Assembly: GCA_030630585.1 (NCBI GenBank)
Contig: DAOVMU010000013.1
Location: forward strand, 1-13,781
Length of the DNA stretch: 13,781 bases
Direction of reading: 5' to 3'
Source: Candidatus Bathyarchaeota archaeon
GTDB lineage: Archaea > Thermoproteota > Bathyarchaeia > Bathyarchaeales > Bathycorpusculaceae
Shown: piece after piece, positions 1-7,079 of the stretch
How the letters are laid out: every line of letters starts with the position of its first letter
Position numbering within the stretch: position 1 is the first letter of the stretch
The notes under the pieces: generated by a model
Databases searched by the model: none
What the model saw: only the letters and a program-made list of their open reading frames with translations
Told to the model about the DNA's origin: nothing
Position numbers and translations under genes: made by a program

Positions 1-49
1 ATATAATTTTTGGAATCTCATGGAAGGTCAACCGTAGGTCTCCACTACT

Positions 50-57
50 CTTATATC
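50..57 (+). promoter_or_regulatory. Possible TATA box upstream of ftcD
   Basis: An AT-rich CTTATATC element lies about 95 bases before the preferred ftcD start. Transcription from about 25 bases downstream would give a leader that includes the Shine-Dalgarno-like AGGAG at 151-155. No other gene is visible in bases 1-165. The assignment rests only on composition and spacing. Confidence 0.25.
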
Positions 58-165
58 CTAGAACGATTACCCTCCCCCTGATTTTGGGTTCGTACAACTA
101 AAACCTTTAATTTCACTACATAAAACATGTATAGTCGCCTAGTCCACGTAAGGAGTCGTAAAGCA

Positions 166-1092
166 TTGAAGAAGATTATTGAATGTGTGCCAAATATCAG
201 CACTTCAGACCCGAGGACCGTTGAGTTGATTCTTGAGGAAATCAAGAAAACGATAAACGCCTTTCTGCTTGACTACACCTTTGACGACTATTACAATAGG
301 CTTGTAGTCTCTTTCGTCGGCAACAAAGAATCAGTGCTTGAGGCCTCGTTAAACGCTGCCTTTAAAGCCTTGGAACTGATTGACATGAGAAAACATAAGG
401 GTCAACATCCACGCATAGGCGCTGTTGATGTTGTCCCCTTTATACCAATAAAAAATGTTACAATGGAGAACTGCATTGAACTTGCAAGAAAATTCGGGGA
501 AACACTAGCTGAGAAATGCAGCGTGCCAGTTTACCTTTATGGTGACGCAGCAACAAAACCCGAACGTAAGGATTTGGATTGGATACGCAAGGGTGAATAT
601 GAAAAGCTGGCTGAGATGATGATCAAGTCTGAGCGTAAACCAGATTTTGGCCCAGCCATTTTTAACCCTAAGGCAGGTGCCACGGTAACTGGTGCTCGCA
701 AGCTTATGGCTGGCTTCAACGTTAATTTGGGTACTGCTGATTTAAAGGTGGCGAAAAAAATTGCGAAAGCTTTGCACGCTAAGAAAGGCGGTTTTTCAAA
801 TGTAAAGGCTATGGCTGCTTCTATTCCAGAGAAAAACATTACCCAGATTGGTATGAGCATAAGCGACTTTGAAAAGACTCCGATTTACCGCGTTTTTGAA
901 TTGCTTAAGGTGGAAGCTGCCCGCTACAACGTGCCGATAATTGATTCTGAATTCTGTGGTATGACTCCGTTAAAGGCATTGATTGACATCGCTGCATACT
1001 ACGTAAAAATTGGAAACCTCACTGAAGACCGCGTACTAGAAATAGCTGTACAAAACGCCATAGAAAAAGGCAAAGGTGAAAGCAATAGCTAA
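166..1092 (+). CDS. ftcD: Glutamate formiminotransferase (FtcD transferase part only)
   Basis: This enzyme moves the formimino group of N-formimino-L-glutamate to a folate carrier, releasing glutamate, in the last step of one histidine-degradation route; it acts in the cytosol. The protein (308 aa from the TTG at 166) begins MKKIIECVPN, the usual family N-terminus. AGGAG at 151-155 lies ten bases upstream, so I prefer this TTG to the in-frame ATG at 127, which would add 13 unrelated residues. The signature GQHPRIGAVDVVPFIP is at residues 79-94, and His81 aligns with the catalytic His82 of the mammalian enzyme. The N-terminal subdomain spans about 1-180 and the C-terminal one about 181-300, with FNPKAGATVTGAR at their junction. 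The cyclodeaminase domain fused to the mammalian protein is absent. It ends 11 bases from the convergent acetyltransferase and lies in the same region as hutI and hutU, which supports the function. Confidence 0.93.
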   Translation: MKKIIECVPNISTSDPRTVELILEEIKKTINAFLLDYTFDDYYNRLVVSFVGNKESVLEASLNAAFKALELIDMRKHKGQHPRIGAVDVVPFIPIKNVTMENCIELARKFGETLAEKCSVPVYLYGDAATKPERKDLDWIRKGEYEKLAEMMIKSERKPDFGPAIFNPKAGATVTGARKLMAGFNVNLGTADLKVAKKIAKALHAKKGGFSNVKAMAASIPEKNITQIGMSISDFEKTPIYRVFELLKVEAARYNVPIIDSEFCGMTPLKALIDIAAYYVKIGNLTEDRVLEIAVQNAIEKGKGESNS

Positions 1093-1103
1093 ATGTTAAT
1101 AGA

Positions 1104-1661
1104 TCATTTGAGTTTTAATCCGAATTCTAGCCTAACTTCTTTTCTTTCTATGTCTTCATTGGAGTAGGCAGCAACATCAAAACCAATCAGTTCGAATCCA
1201 TGTTTCCGATAAAAGTTGATTGCTGGAACATTACAGCTCTGTGTTTCCACAACTAACATTCTTACCTCTTTCTTTTTCGAAACTTTCACGGCATAATCCA
1301 TAAAGAGTGTGCCTATTCTCTTGCGACGAAATTCTTCTTTCACCAGAAGCTCCCAGATGCGCATTCTATTATTCCATTTTTGAAAGCCTAATTCCATCCA
1401 TCCCACTTGTTTGCCCTCCAATTCGGCGGCAAAAACACGTGGTTCGTCAACAAAATCTTGGAAAAGCCCACCTTCAAACTGTTTCTCTATCGGTTTCGAA
1501 AATGCTTCCAGAACCAGCTTTATTTTCCATTCGTCTTTTTTGCGAAAAACAGTTACGGCATAATGATTCTTAGTGAAGTACCTGAATTTTAGTTTAGAAA
1601 ACGGCAGATTCTCTTTAACTAATTCTACGATTCTGACTCTTTCTATCGCATTTTGATCCAA
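1104..1661 (-). CDS. GNAT-family N-acetyltransferase, streptothricin-acetyltransferase-like
   Basis: This 185-residue protein is predicted to transfer acetyl from acetyl-CoA to an amine; the substrate is unknown. Its N-terminal half (1-75) is not recognisable. The GNAT core spans about 76-182: the acetyl-CoA pyrophosphate loop is RRKRIG (112-117), followed by VVETQSCNVPAINFYRKHGF at 137-156, typical of motif B. The ETQ..NVPA..FY..HGF..IGFD..AYSN pattern (139-168) resembles, from memory, the C-terminal part of streptothricin acetyltransferases, but that alone does not show antibiotic resistance. The start is TTG at 1661, with GGGAG on the minus strand six bases upstream. It is convergent with ftcD and divergent from the MBL-fold gene, so it breaks the strand order of the histidine cluster and may be unrelated to that pathway. 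Confidence 0.8.
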   Translation of the reverse strand: MDQNAIERVRIVELVKENLPFSKLKFRYFTKNHYAVTVFRKKDEWKIKLVLEAFSKPIEKQFEGGLFQDFVDEPRVFAAELEGKQVGWMELGFQKWNNRMRIWELLVKEEFRRKRIGTLFMDYAVKVSKKKEVRMLVVETQSCNVPAINFYRKHGFELIGFDVAAYSNEDIERKEVRLEFGLKLK

Positions 1662-1783
1662 TGAAATCTCCCTATCTAAAATCGGGTTTTTGTATTAAGA
1701 GTTTCTTTGATTGCGAATGCGTTGATAGTGAATCTTTTAAGACAAGTACGTCAATTGAGTACAAAGAAAAGGTGGTGTCCGAA

Positions 1784-2428
1784 GTGACTCTTTCAATTAG
1801 ATGGCTTGGACATGCTAGTTTCCTTATTAGGGCTGAAGGGAAAGTCATTTACATAGACCCTTATGAAGGCGAATACTCTGAAAAGGCAGACCTGACACTC
1901 GTGACGCATTCCCATGCTGACCACTGCGATACATCCAAAATCGAAAAAGTTCGTACGCCGGAAACTGTGATAGTTGCTCCTGAGGACTGTGTTTCAAAAA
2001 TTCGTGGAAACATTACTACCCTTAAACCTGGGGAAGAGACAACGGTTGGGAACATAAAGGTCAGAGCCGTTGAAGCTTACAATTACAAGCGGTTTAGGTC
2101 TCCTGGAAATCCTTATCATCCTAGAGGGTATGGTGTTGGCTACTTGATAATTGCTGAAGGTAAGACAATCTATCATGCTGGAGATACGGACTTTATTCCT
2201 GAAATGCGACAGCTTGGTCATGTGGATGTGGCTTTGCTTCCCAGCGGAGGTACGTACACTATGAACAACCCTGAGGCTGCTGAAGCTGCTATGGCAATTG
2301 ACCCTAAAATCGTGATACCTATGCACCGTTGGGACACAAACCCTGAAGAGTTCACAAAGAAGGTAGAAGCCAACTCAAACATCAAGGTTATCGTGTTGCA
2401 GCAAGACGAAGAATACCAAGTGGCTTAG
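1784..2428 (+). CDS. MBL-fold metal-dependent hydrolase (UPF0173/UlaG-like)
   Basis: A 214-residue metallo-beta-lactamase-fold protein. From the GTG at 1784 it reads MTLSIRWLGHASFLI, the normal opening of UPF0173-type hydrolases, and GGTGGT at 1771-1776 is a good ribosome-binding site. The frame is open back to an ATG at 1661, but the extra 41 residues look non-coding. The metal-binding HxHxDH motif is THSHADHCD (His42, His44, Asp46, His47); HAGDTD and the later IPMHRWDT supply the expected further ligands. Members of this group act on varied small molecules (lactones, phosphoesters), and the substrate here is not evident. Its stop is two bases from the hutI start, so the two are almost certainly co-transcribed, suggesting a link to histidine breakdown or to clearing a side product. 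That role is inference. Confidence 0.85.
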   Translation: MTLSIRWLGHASFLIRAEGKVIYIDPYEGEYSEKADLTLVTHSHADHCDTSKIEKVRTPETVIVAPEDCVSKIRGNITTLKPGEETTVGNIKVRAVEAYNYKRFRSPGNPYHPRGYGVGYLIIAEGKTIYHAGDTDFIPEMRQLGHVDVALLPSGGTYTMNNPEAAEAAMAIDPKIVIPMHRWDTNPEEFTKKVEANSNIKVIVLQQDEEYQVA

Positions 2429-2430
2429 AT

Positions 2431-3750
2431 ATGACTCCAACTAGGAAAAAGATAAAGCGGGTTAGAAAGGAAAAAGTAGACCTCCTCATAGTAAATGCTA
2501 ACGAACTTATAACGCTAAGAAGCAGCAATGAAAGCCCCCGGACCGGTAAACAGATGCTAAGTCTTGGGATAATACGTAAGGGTGGCTTAGCAGTCAAGGA
2601 TAGCAGAATAACTGCTGTTGGCAAATCGTCTGAAATCAAAAAGGCGTTTAGAGCTGAAAGTGTGATAAGCGCTAGTGGGAAAATTGTCATGCCTGGCTTT
2701 GTTGACCCTCATACTCACCTTGTTTTTGCTGGTTCTCGAGAAGACGAGTTTCAGATGAGGGTTGAAGGGGCTTCCTACATGGGGATTCTTGATGCCGGTG
2801 GAGGAATCTTGAAGACTGTCAGGGAAACCCGTAAGGCTGGTGCTGAGAGACTTCTGGATTCTGGGTTTAAAACTTTGGATGTCATGTTAATGCACGGCAC
2901 GACGACTGTTGAAGCTAAAAGCGGCTATGGTTTGACCGTTAAGGATGAGCTGAAAATTCTGAGGGTTATAAAACGTTTAAATCAGCTGCACCCCGTTGAT
3001 GTCGTTCCAACTTTCTTGGGTGCTCACGCTGTTCCGCTTGAACATGGAAACAATCCGCAGGGATATGTTGACCTGGTTGTGAAGGAGATGATTCCACGAG
3101 TAGCTGCTAAAAGCCTTGCAGAGTTTTGTGACGTTTTCTGTGAGCGAGGCGTTTTTAGTTTAGAGCAGTCCAGACGTGTTTTGGTTGCTGGCAAGAATCA
3201 CGGTTTGAAACTTAAGGTTCATGCTGATGAGATAAGTATGTTAGGTGGCGCTGAACTGGCAGCCGATGTTGGGGCTGTTTCCGCTGAGCACCTGCTTTTC
3301 TCCTCTGGTGAAGGCATTAAAGCTATGGCCAAAAAAGGCGTGACTGCAGTTTTGCTTCCCACAGCAGCCTTCAGCATGATGACCGAGAGATATGCAGACG
3401 CTAGAAAAATGATTAGTCTCAATGTTCCAGTGGCTTTGGGTACTGATTTCAATCCGAGTTGTTGGGTTGAGAATCAACAATTGGTCATAACCTTCGCCTG
3501 TCATTTTATGAAGTTAGCGACAGCGGAAGCCATAACAGCAGTCACCATCAACGCTGCCCACGCCATAGGCAGAGCGAAAGAGGTTGGCAGTTTAGAAGTT
3601 GGCAAAAAAGCTGATGTTATCATTCTGGATGTGCCCAATCACAAGTTTATCGGTTATCGTTTTGGCGTGAATATTGTAGATAAGGTTGTCAAAGATGGAA
3701 GATTAGTTTTTGATAGAGAGGAAAAAGCGAAATGGACCCCCTTTTTTTAA
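2431..3750 (+). CDS. hutI: Imidazolonepropionase
   Basis: This enzyme hydrolyses 4-imidazolone-5-propionate to N-formimino-L-glutamate, the substrate of FtcD. The protein has 439 residues, about 20 more than bacterial HutI, mostly from a basic N-terminus (TPTRKKIKRVRKEK). It is an amidohydrolase-superfamily TIM barrel. Metal ligands are visible: His94 and His96 in DPHTH, His264 in KVHADE and Asp339 in GTDFNP. Substrate-site residues known from Bacillus HutI are also present (Arg103 in GSRE, Tyr166 in SGYGL, Glu267). The ATG starts two bases after the stop of the MBL-fold gene and has only a weak GTGG upstream, so translation is probably coupled. A seven-T run overlaps the stop codon. Confidence 0.97.
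   Translation: MTPTRKKIKRVRKEKVDLLIVNANELITLRSSNESPRTGKQMLSLGIIRKGGLAVKDSRITAVGKSSEIKKAFRAESVISASGKIVMPGFVDPHTHLVFAGSREDEFQMRVEGASYMGILDAGGGILKTVRETRKAGAERLLDSGFKTLDVMLMHGTTTVEAKSGYGLTVKDELKILRVIKRLNQLHPVDVVPTFLGAHAVPLEHGNNPQGYVDLVVKEMIPRVAAKSLAEFCDVFCERGVFSLEQSRRVLVAGKNHGLKLKVHADEISMLGGAELAADVGAVSAEHLLFSSGEGIKAMAKKGVTAVLLPTAAFSMMTERYADARKMISLNVPVALGTDFNPSCWVENQQLVITFACHFMKLATAEAITAVTINAAHAIGRAKEVGSLEVGKKADVIILDVPNHKFIGYRFGVNIVDKVVKDGRLVFDREEKAKWTPFF
3742..3748 (+). terminator. Oligo-T terminator at the end of hutI
   Basis: A run of seven T residues follows CCCCC and overlaps the TAA stop of hutI; a second T5 run follows at 3775-3779. Archaeal RNA polymerase typically ends at such T tracts without a hairpin. 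This would separate the MBL-hutI unit from hutU. Confidence 0.5.
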
Positions 3751-3860
3751 ATAGAACAAAACAGGGTCTCTTGGTTTTTCCGCAAACACAAAGACTAAAC
3801 ATACTATGAGACTGTAGATTACCCCTTTTGAAATCGCTGATACTAGCACTCACTAAGAAT

Positions 3861-3986
3861 CTACTCTACGTTTAAACCTGTGCCTAATGCATCGCTCATT
3901 GCATTGGCTAGAAGTAGTTTAGTGCAAGCAAAGGTTGCAGCAAGAAAGATTGCGAAAGCCATTATCAATACTATTTGTCCTTTCAT
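3861..3986 (-). CDS. Small hydrophobic protein (41 aa), possible single-pass membrane peptide
   Basis: A short minus-strand frame in the hutI-hutU gap runs from ATG (3986-3984) to TAG (3863-3861). The peptide starts MKGQIVLIMAFAIFLAAT and holds one hydrophobic stretch at about residues 5-28, then a polar tail (SDALGTGLNVE). GAGAGG sits six bases upstream of the ATG, an excellent ribosome-binding site, and a TATA-like TTATAAAC lies about 80 bases upstream on the same strand. One Lys near the N-terminus followed by a long hydrophobic segment recalls type IV pilin-like or signal-anchor peptides, but no family is recognised. It points away from hutU and towards hutI. Coding status rests on the RBS and the strongly non-random hydrophobic composition; it could still be chance. 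Confidence 0.45.
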   Translation of the reverse strand: MKGQIVLIMAFAIFLAATFACTKLLLANAMSDALGTGLNVE

Positions 3987-4052
3987 GATAATCCTCTCAG
4001 TAGCCTAGCCTATGAGTAGCTATCTCTTATCGAATTGGAAGGATGGTAAAGG

Positions 4053-4060
4053 ATTATAAT
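4053..4060 (+). promoter_or_regulatory. TATA box for hutU
   Basis: ATTATAAT is centred about 38 bases before the hutU TTG start. Initiation 25-27 bases downstream, near 4080-4083, would leave a very short leader that just contains the GGTGA at 4084-4088. Confidence 0.4.
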
Positions 4061-4062
4061 AT

Positions 4063-4070
4063 GTTTATAA
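4063..4070 (-). promoter_or_regulatory. Possible TATA box for the 41-aa frame
   Basis: On the minus strand this reads TTATAAAC. A start about 25 bases on, near 4040, would give a leader of roughly 55 bases carrying the GAGAGG site. It directly abuts the hutU TATA box, making a compact divergent promoter if both are real. Confidence 0.3.
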
Positions 4071-4094
4071 CAATCTGGTTTATGGTGAACTGTC

Positions 4095-5756
4095 TTGTTC
4101 AAGATTGAGAGGCCTGTTAAATGTTTAACTGATTCCGAACTGCATTGTAAGAACTGGCAGATTGAAGGTATCTTGCGTATGCTTTTTAATGTTGTTGACC
4201 CTGAAGTGGCTAAGGATCCTGAGCGGCTTATTGTTTATGGAGGGACTGGACGAGCTGCACGAAGCTGGGAGTGTTTTGAACGTATTGTTGAGACTTTAAC
4301 GGAGCTTGAGCCTAACGAGACCATGCTTATTCAAAGCGGCAAACCCGTTGCTGTTTTTAGGACGCATGAATGGGCACCTCGCGCCTTATTGGTTAACAGC
4401 ATGCTTGTGCCGAAGTGGGCTACCTGGGAATACTTTTACGAGTTGGAGCAGAAGGGCCTAATCATGTTTGGGCAAATGACTGCTGGTTCCTGGGCTTACA
4501 TTGGTACTCAAGGCATATTACAAGGAACTTATGAAACACTAGCAGCTGTTGCGAAGGAACATTTTGGCGGAACTCTGCGTGGAAGGATTGTTTTGACTGC
4601 TGGCTTAGGTGAAATGGGTGGCGCTCAGCCTTTAGCTGCCACTATGAATGATGGTGTTGCGTTGGTCGTTGAGATTGATAAGCACATGATTAAGCGTAGG
4701 CTTAAGCATGGTTATTTGGAAATGTGGACTGACGATTTGGATGAAGCTGTGAAGTTAGCTTTGGAGGCGAAAGGTGATGGTGTTCCCCGAAGCATTGGAT
4801 TGTTGGGTAATGCCGCTGATGTGTATTCTGAGCTTTTGAAGCGAAACATAATTCCAGATGTTTTGACTGATCAGACTGCTGCGCATGATCCTTTGAATGG
4901 TTATTATCCTGCTGGCTTGTCTAAAGGAGAGGCAGATGAGCTTAGAAAGAATGATCCGAAGGACTATATTCATCGCGCTAAGGAGAGCATGCGTATTCAA
5001 GTGGAAGCCATGGTTAGCATGCTTAAGAAAGGCGCCGTAACATTCGAGTATGGCAACAACCTGCGGCAGCAAGCCTACAACGCCGGATTTAAAGATGCTT
5101 TCGCTTATCCAGGGTTTATTCCACGTTATGTTAGACCCATGTTTTTTGAGGGGCGTGGGCCTTTCCGTTGGACTTCGCTTGTGGCCAATCCAGAGGACAT
5201 TTACACGCTTGATGACGTTATCCTAAAAGAGTTCGCTCATAACAAGGAGTTGTGCCGATGGATACACAAAGCTAAAGAGCAAGTGAAGTTTCAAGGTTTG
5301 CCAGCGCGAGTTTGTTGGCTTGGCTTTGGCGAAAGAGCACGTTTTGGAAAGATCATAAATGATATGGTTGCTAATGGTAAGCTTTCCGGGCCTGTTTGGA
5401 TTGGACGTGATCACTTGGATGGAGGGAGTGTTGCTTCTCCTAACCGTGAGACTGAGGATATGAAGGATGGGAGTGACGCAATTGCAGATTGGCCAATTCT
5501 TAATGCTTTGTTGAATGCTGTCGCTGGGGCTACTTGGGTTTCTGTTCATCATGGTGGAGGCGTGGGCATAGGCTATAGTATTCATGCTGGTATGTGTTTG
5601 GTGGCTGATGGAACAAAAGAAGCAGAAAAACGTATAGTAACAGTGTTGACAACAGATCCAGGAACAGCCATAGTGAGACACGCAGACGCAGGATATAAAA
5701 AAGCCCAAGAAATGGCAAAAGGAAAAAAAATCAAGATGCCGATGCAAAAATGGTGA
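4095..5756 (+). CDS. hutU: Urocanate hydratase
   Basis: Urocanase adds water to urocanate with tightly bound NAD+ as electrophile, giving 4-imidazolone-5-propionate for HutI. The 553-residue length matches the family (about 550-560). The TTG at 4095 is the first possible start, because an in-frame TGA lies at 4086-4088; GGTGA six bases upstream serves as RBS. The NAD-binding segment TAGLGEMGGAQPLA is at residues 168-181. The conserved segment RVCWLGFGERARFG (405-418) contains Cys407, equivalent to active-site Cys410 of the Pseudomonas enzyme. Glycine-rich VHHGGGVGIGYS (484-495) near the C-terminus is also characteristic. The last roughly 45 codons switch to A-ending codons, unlike the T-rich remainder. 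It has its own promoter and stands 344 bases after hutI. Confidence 0.97.
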   Translation: MFKIERPVKCLTDSELHCKNWQIEGILRMLFNVVDPEVAKDPERLIVYGGTGRAARSWECFERIVETLTELEPNETMLIQSGKPVAVFRTHEWAPRALLVNSMLVPKWATWEYFYELEQKGLIMFGQMTAGSWAYIGTQGILQGTYETLAAVAKEHFGGTLRGRIVLTAGLGEMGGAQPLAATMNDGVALVVEIDKHMIKRRLKHGYLEMWTDDLDEAVKLALEAKGDGVPRSIGLLGNAADVYSELLKRNIIPDVLTDQTAAHDPLNGYYPAGLSKGEADELRKNDPKDYIHRAKESMRIQVEAMVSMLKKGAVTFEYGNNLRQQAYNAGFKDAFAYPGFIPRYVRPMFFEGRGPFRWTSLVANPEDIYTLDDVILKEFAHNKELCRWIHKAKEQVKFQGLPARVCWLGFGERARFGKIINDMVANGKLSGPVWIGRDHLDGGSVASPNRETEDMKDGSDAIADWPILNALLNAVAGATWVSVHHGGGVGIGYSIHAGMCLVADGTKEAEKRIVTVLTTDPGTAIVRHADAGYKKAQEMAKGKKIKMPMQKW

Positions 5757-5769
5757 TAGAGAACATTCC

Positions 5770-5783
5770 AAGATATATATCTT
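5770..5783. repeat. Perfect 14-bp AT palindrome after hutU
   Basis: AAGATATATATCTT is self-complementary across all 14 bases and begins 13 bases after the hutU stop. It lies between hutU and the convergent sua5 and could act as a bidirectional end signal or a protein-binding site; with so simple a composition, chance is also possible. Confidence 0.4.
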
Positions 5784-5829
5784 AATCTTCCGATTTTCTT
5801 ACCACGCGTAGCCTATCGATAACAACGTT

Positions 5830-5925
5830 TCATTTTCCATATTCCATGTAGCTCTTTAGCTTTACATGCAAGAATTCGTGCGCGTCAAGTTCATCCGCCC
5901 AAAAGCAGTGGCAACAGACGTGCAA
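5830..5925 (-). CDS. Doubtful 31-aa Cys-rich frame downstream of sua5
   Basis: A TTG-initiated minus-strand frame starts ten bases after the sua5 stop and ends with TGA. It reads like real protein (CCHCFWADELDAHEFLHV, then KLKSYMEYGK) and has a Cys-Cys-His-Cys cluster at its N-terminus. No convincing ribosome-binding site is seen. It could be a tiny zinc-binding protein, the 3' remnant of a lost gene, or chance. The rest of 5757-5929 shows nothing besides the AT palindrome. Confidence 0.2.
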   Translation of the reverse strand: MHVCCHCFWADELDAHEFLHVKLKSYMEYGK

Positions 5926-5929
5926 ACTC

Positions 5930-7000
5930 TTAACAGCTCTTTGCCTTAACGATCCTGTATCCAGAAGACCTACGCAACCTGTTCATAACAGCTAAGCCAA
6001 GCCCTTCAGTAGTTACACCCTCGGCAATTATGACATCAACACCTTCCGTATCAAATTCTCTTAAAAGCCTAAACAAATTCTTTGCGATACCAGCCAGGTT
6101 TCTTCTGCTCCCAAGAGACTTCGCAATATCGGTTTGATAAGAACCTATAGTTTCATCCGTGGCAAGAACACCAACTTTACCACGTCCCCCAGTCATATAA
6201 TATTCAGTCAACTCCTTCACCTTACTAACAACAGCTGACAATTCTCCCTCAACAACAATTACATCCGCATCTGGAGCATAATGCCTATGCCGCATTCCGG
6301 GAGAGCGTACCTCATTGACTGCTAACTCCATTTGTGCATCTGCAGCCGGATGCAACTCCACTTTCCCAAGAATGTTCTTTAACACTTCATACGGCGTCCC
6401 TCCCGGACGAAGAATCTGCGGCGGATTAACAGTTATATCCAAAACTGTAGACTCTACCCCAATATGGGTTGATCCGGCATCCAGAACAACATCTATTCTA
6501 CCATCAAGGTCATGCAAAACATGTTTAGCCATAGTTGGGCTAGGCTTTCCGGCAAGATTCGCACTAGGAGCAGCGATAGAACAACCGCTTTCTCTAATCA
6601 AAGTCAAAGCAACACTATGCCTAGGCATCCTAACAGCAATAGTACCTAAACCTGCCACGGTCACATTTGGTACAATCTTCGAACGCCTAAAAATCAATGT
6701 TAATGGACCAGGCCAAAAATACTTCATAAGGTTTTTGGCTTTAGGTGGAATCTCCTTAGCTAGTCTAAGAACATCTTTTGCATCTCCCACGTGCACTATT
6801 GGCGGGTTGTCAAGCGGACGTTTTTTAGCCTCAAAGAGTGCCCCAACCGCCTTCAGATTCAAAGCGTCAGCCCCCAAGCCATAAACTGTTTCTGTCGGAA
6901 AGGCGACCAAACTACCTCTCTTGATAAAATTCGCTGCTATACGAATTGCATTAATTTCCGGATATTTCGGGTTGACCTTTAACACTAAGGTTTTCTTCAT
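5930..7000 (-). CDS. sua5: L-threonylcarbamoyladenylate synthase, two-domain Sua5
   Basis: Sua5 makes threonylcarbamoyl-AMP from threonine, bicarbonate and ATP; the Kae1 complex then transfers the group to A37 of ANN-decoding tRNAs (t6A). The 356-residue protein is the long form. The YrdC-like catalytic domain (about 14-210) contains PTETVYGLG (35-43), KKRPLDNPP (59-67), WPGPLT (96-101), APSANLAG (144-151) and GVESTVLD (181-188). The conserved linker SPGMRHRHYAP is at 233-243, and the Sua5 C-terminal domain (about 246-352) ends in the expected GLGLAVMNRL. The ATG at 7000 is preceded by TAGGT on the minus strand. A TATA-like TTTAAAT lies about 35 bases upstream, so it probably has its own promoter rather than relying on the CBS gene 79 bases away. 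Confidence 0.96.
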   Translation of the reverse strand: MKKTLVLKVNPKYPEINAIRIAANFIKRGSLVAFPTETVYGLGADALNLKAVGALFEAKKRPLDNPPIVHVGDAKDVLRLAKEIPPKAKNLMKYFWPGPLTLIFRRSKIVPNVTVAGLGTIAVRMPRHSVALTLIRESGCSIAAPSANLAGKPSPTMAKHVLHDLDGRIDVVLDAGSTHIGVESTVLDITVNPPQILRPGGTPYEVLKNILGKVELHPAADAQMELAVNEVRSPGMRHRHYAPDADVIVVEGELSAVVSKVKELTEYYMTGGRGKVGVLATDETIGSYQTDIAKSLGSRRNLAGIAKNLFRLLREFDTEGVDVIIAEGVTTEGLGLAVMNRLRRSSGYRIVKAKSC

Positions 7001-7032
7001 CGTTTACCTAGCTATTAAAACTCACTTTAGGC

Positions 7033-7039
7033 ATTTAAA
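7033..7039 (-). promoter_or_regulatory. Possible TATA box for sua5
   Basis: TTTAAAT on the minus strand is centred about 36 bases before the sua5 ATG. Initiation near 7010 would leave a roughly ten-base leader beginning just at the TAGGT ribosome-binding site. Confidence 0.35.
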
Positions 7040-7079
7040 CATCCTTAAAATAAGACACTAGCGGAAATCACGAAGTTGG

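Noticed and set aside
1191..1200. GTTCGAATCC resembling a tRNA T-arm
   Set aside because: It lies inside the GNAT gene and no acceptor, D or anticodon stems can be paired around it.
1661..1783. 41-residue N-terminal extension of the MBL-fold protein from ATG 1661
   Set aside because: The family begins with the TLSIRWLGHASF stretch, and GTG 1784 has a good ribosome site. The extension is unlike the family and lies in the divergent promoter gap.
5223..5771. Long open frame antisense to hutU
   Set aside because: It is Cys/Ser/His-rich with no family pattern and mirrors the codons of the conserved hutU sequence.
6315..6884. Long open frame antisense to sua5
   Set aside because: It lies wholly within a conserved gene, has no ribosome site or family pattern, and is explained by sua5 codon composition.
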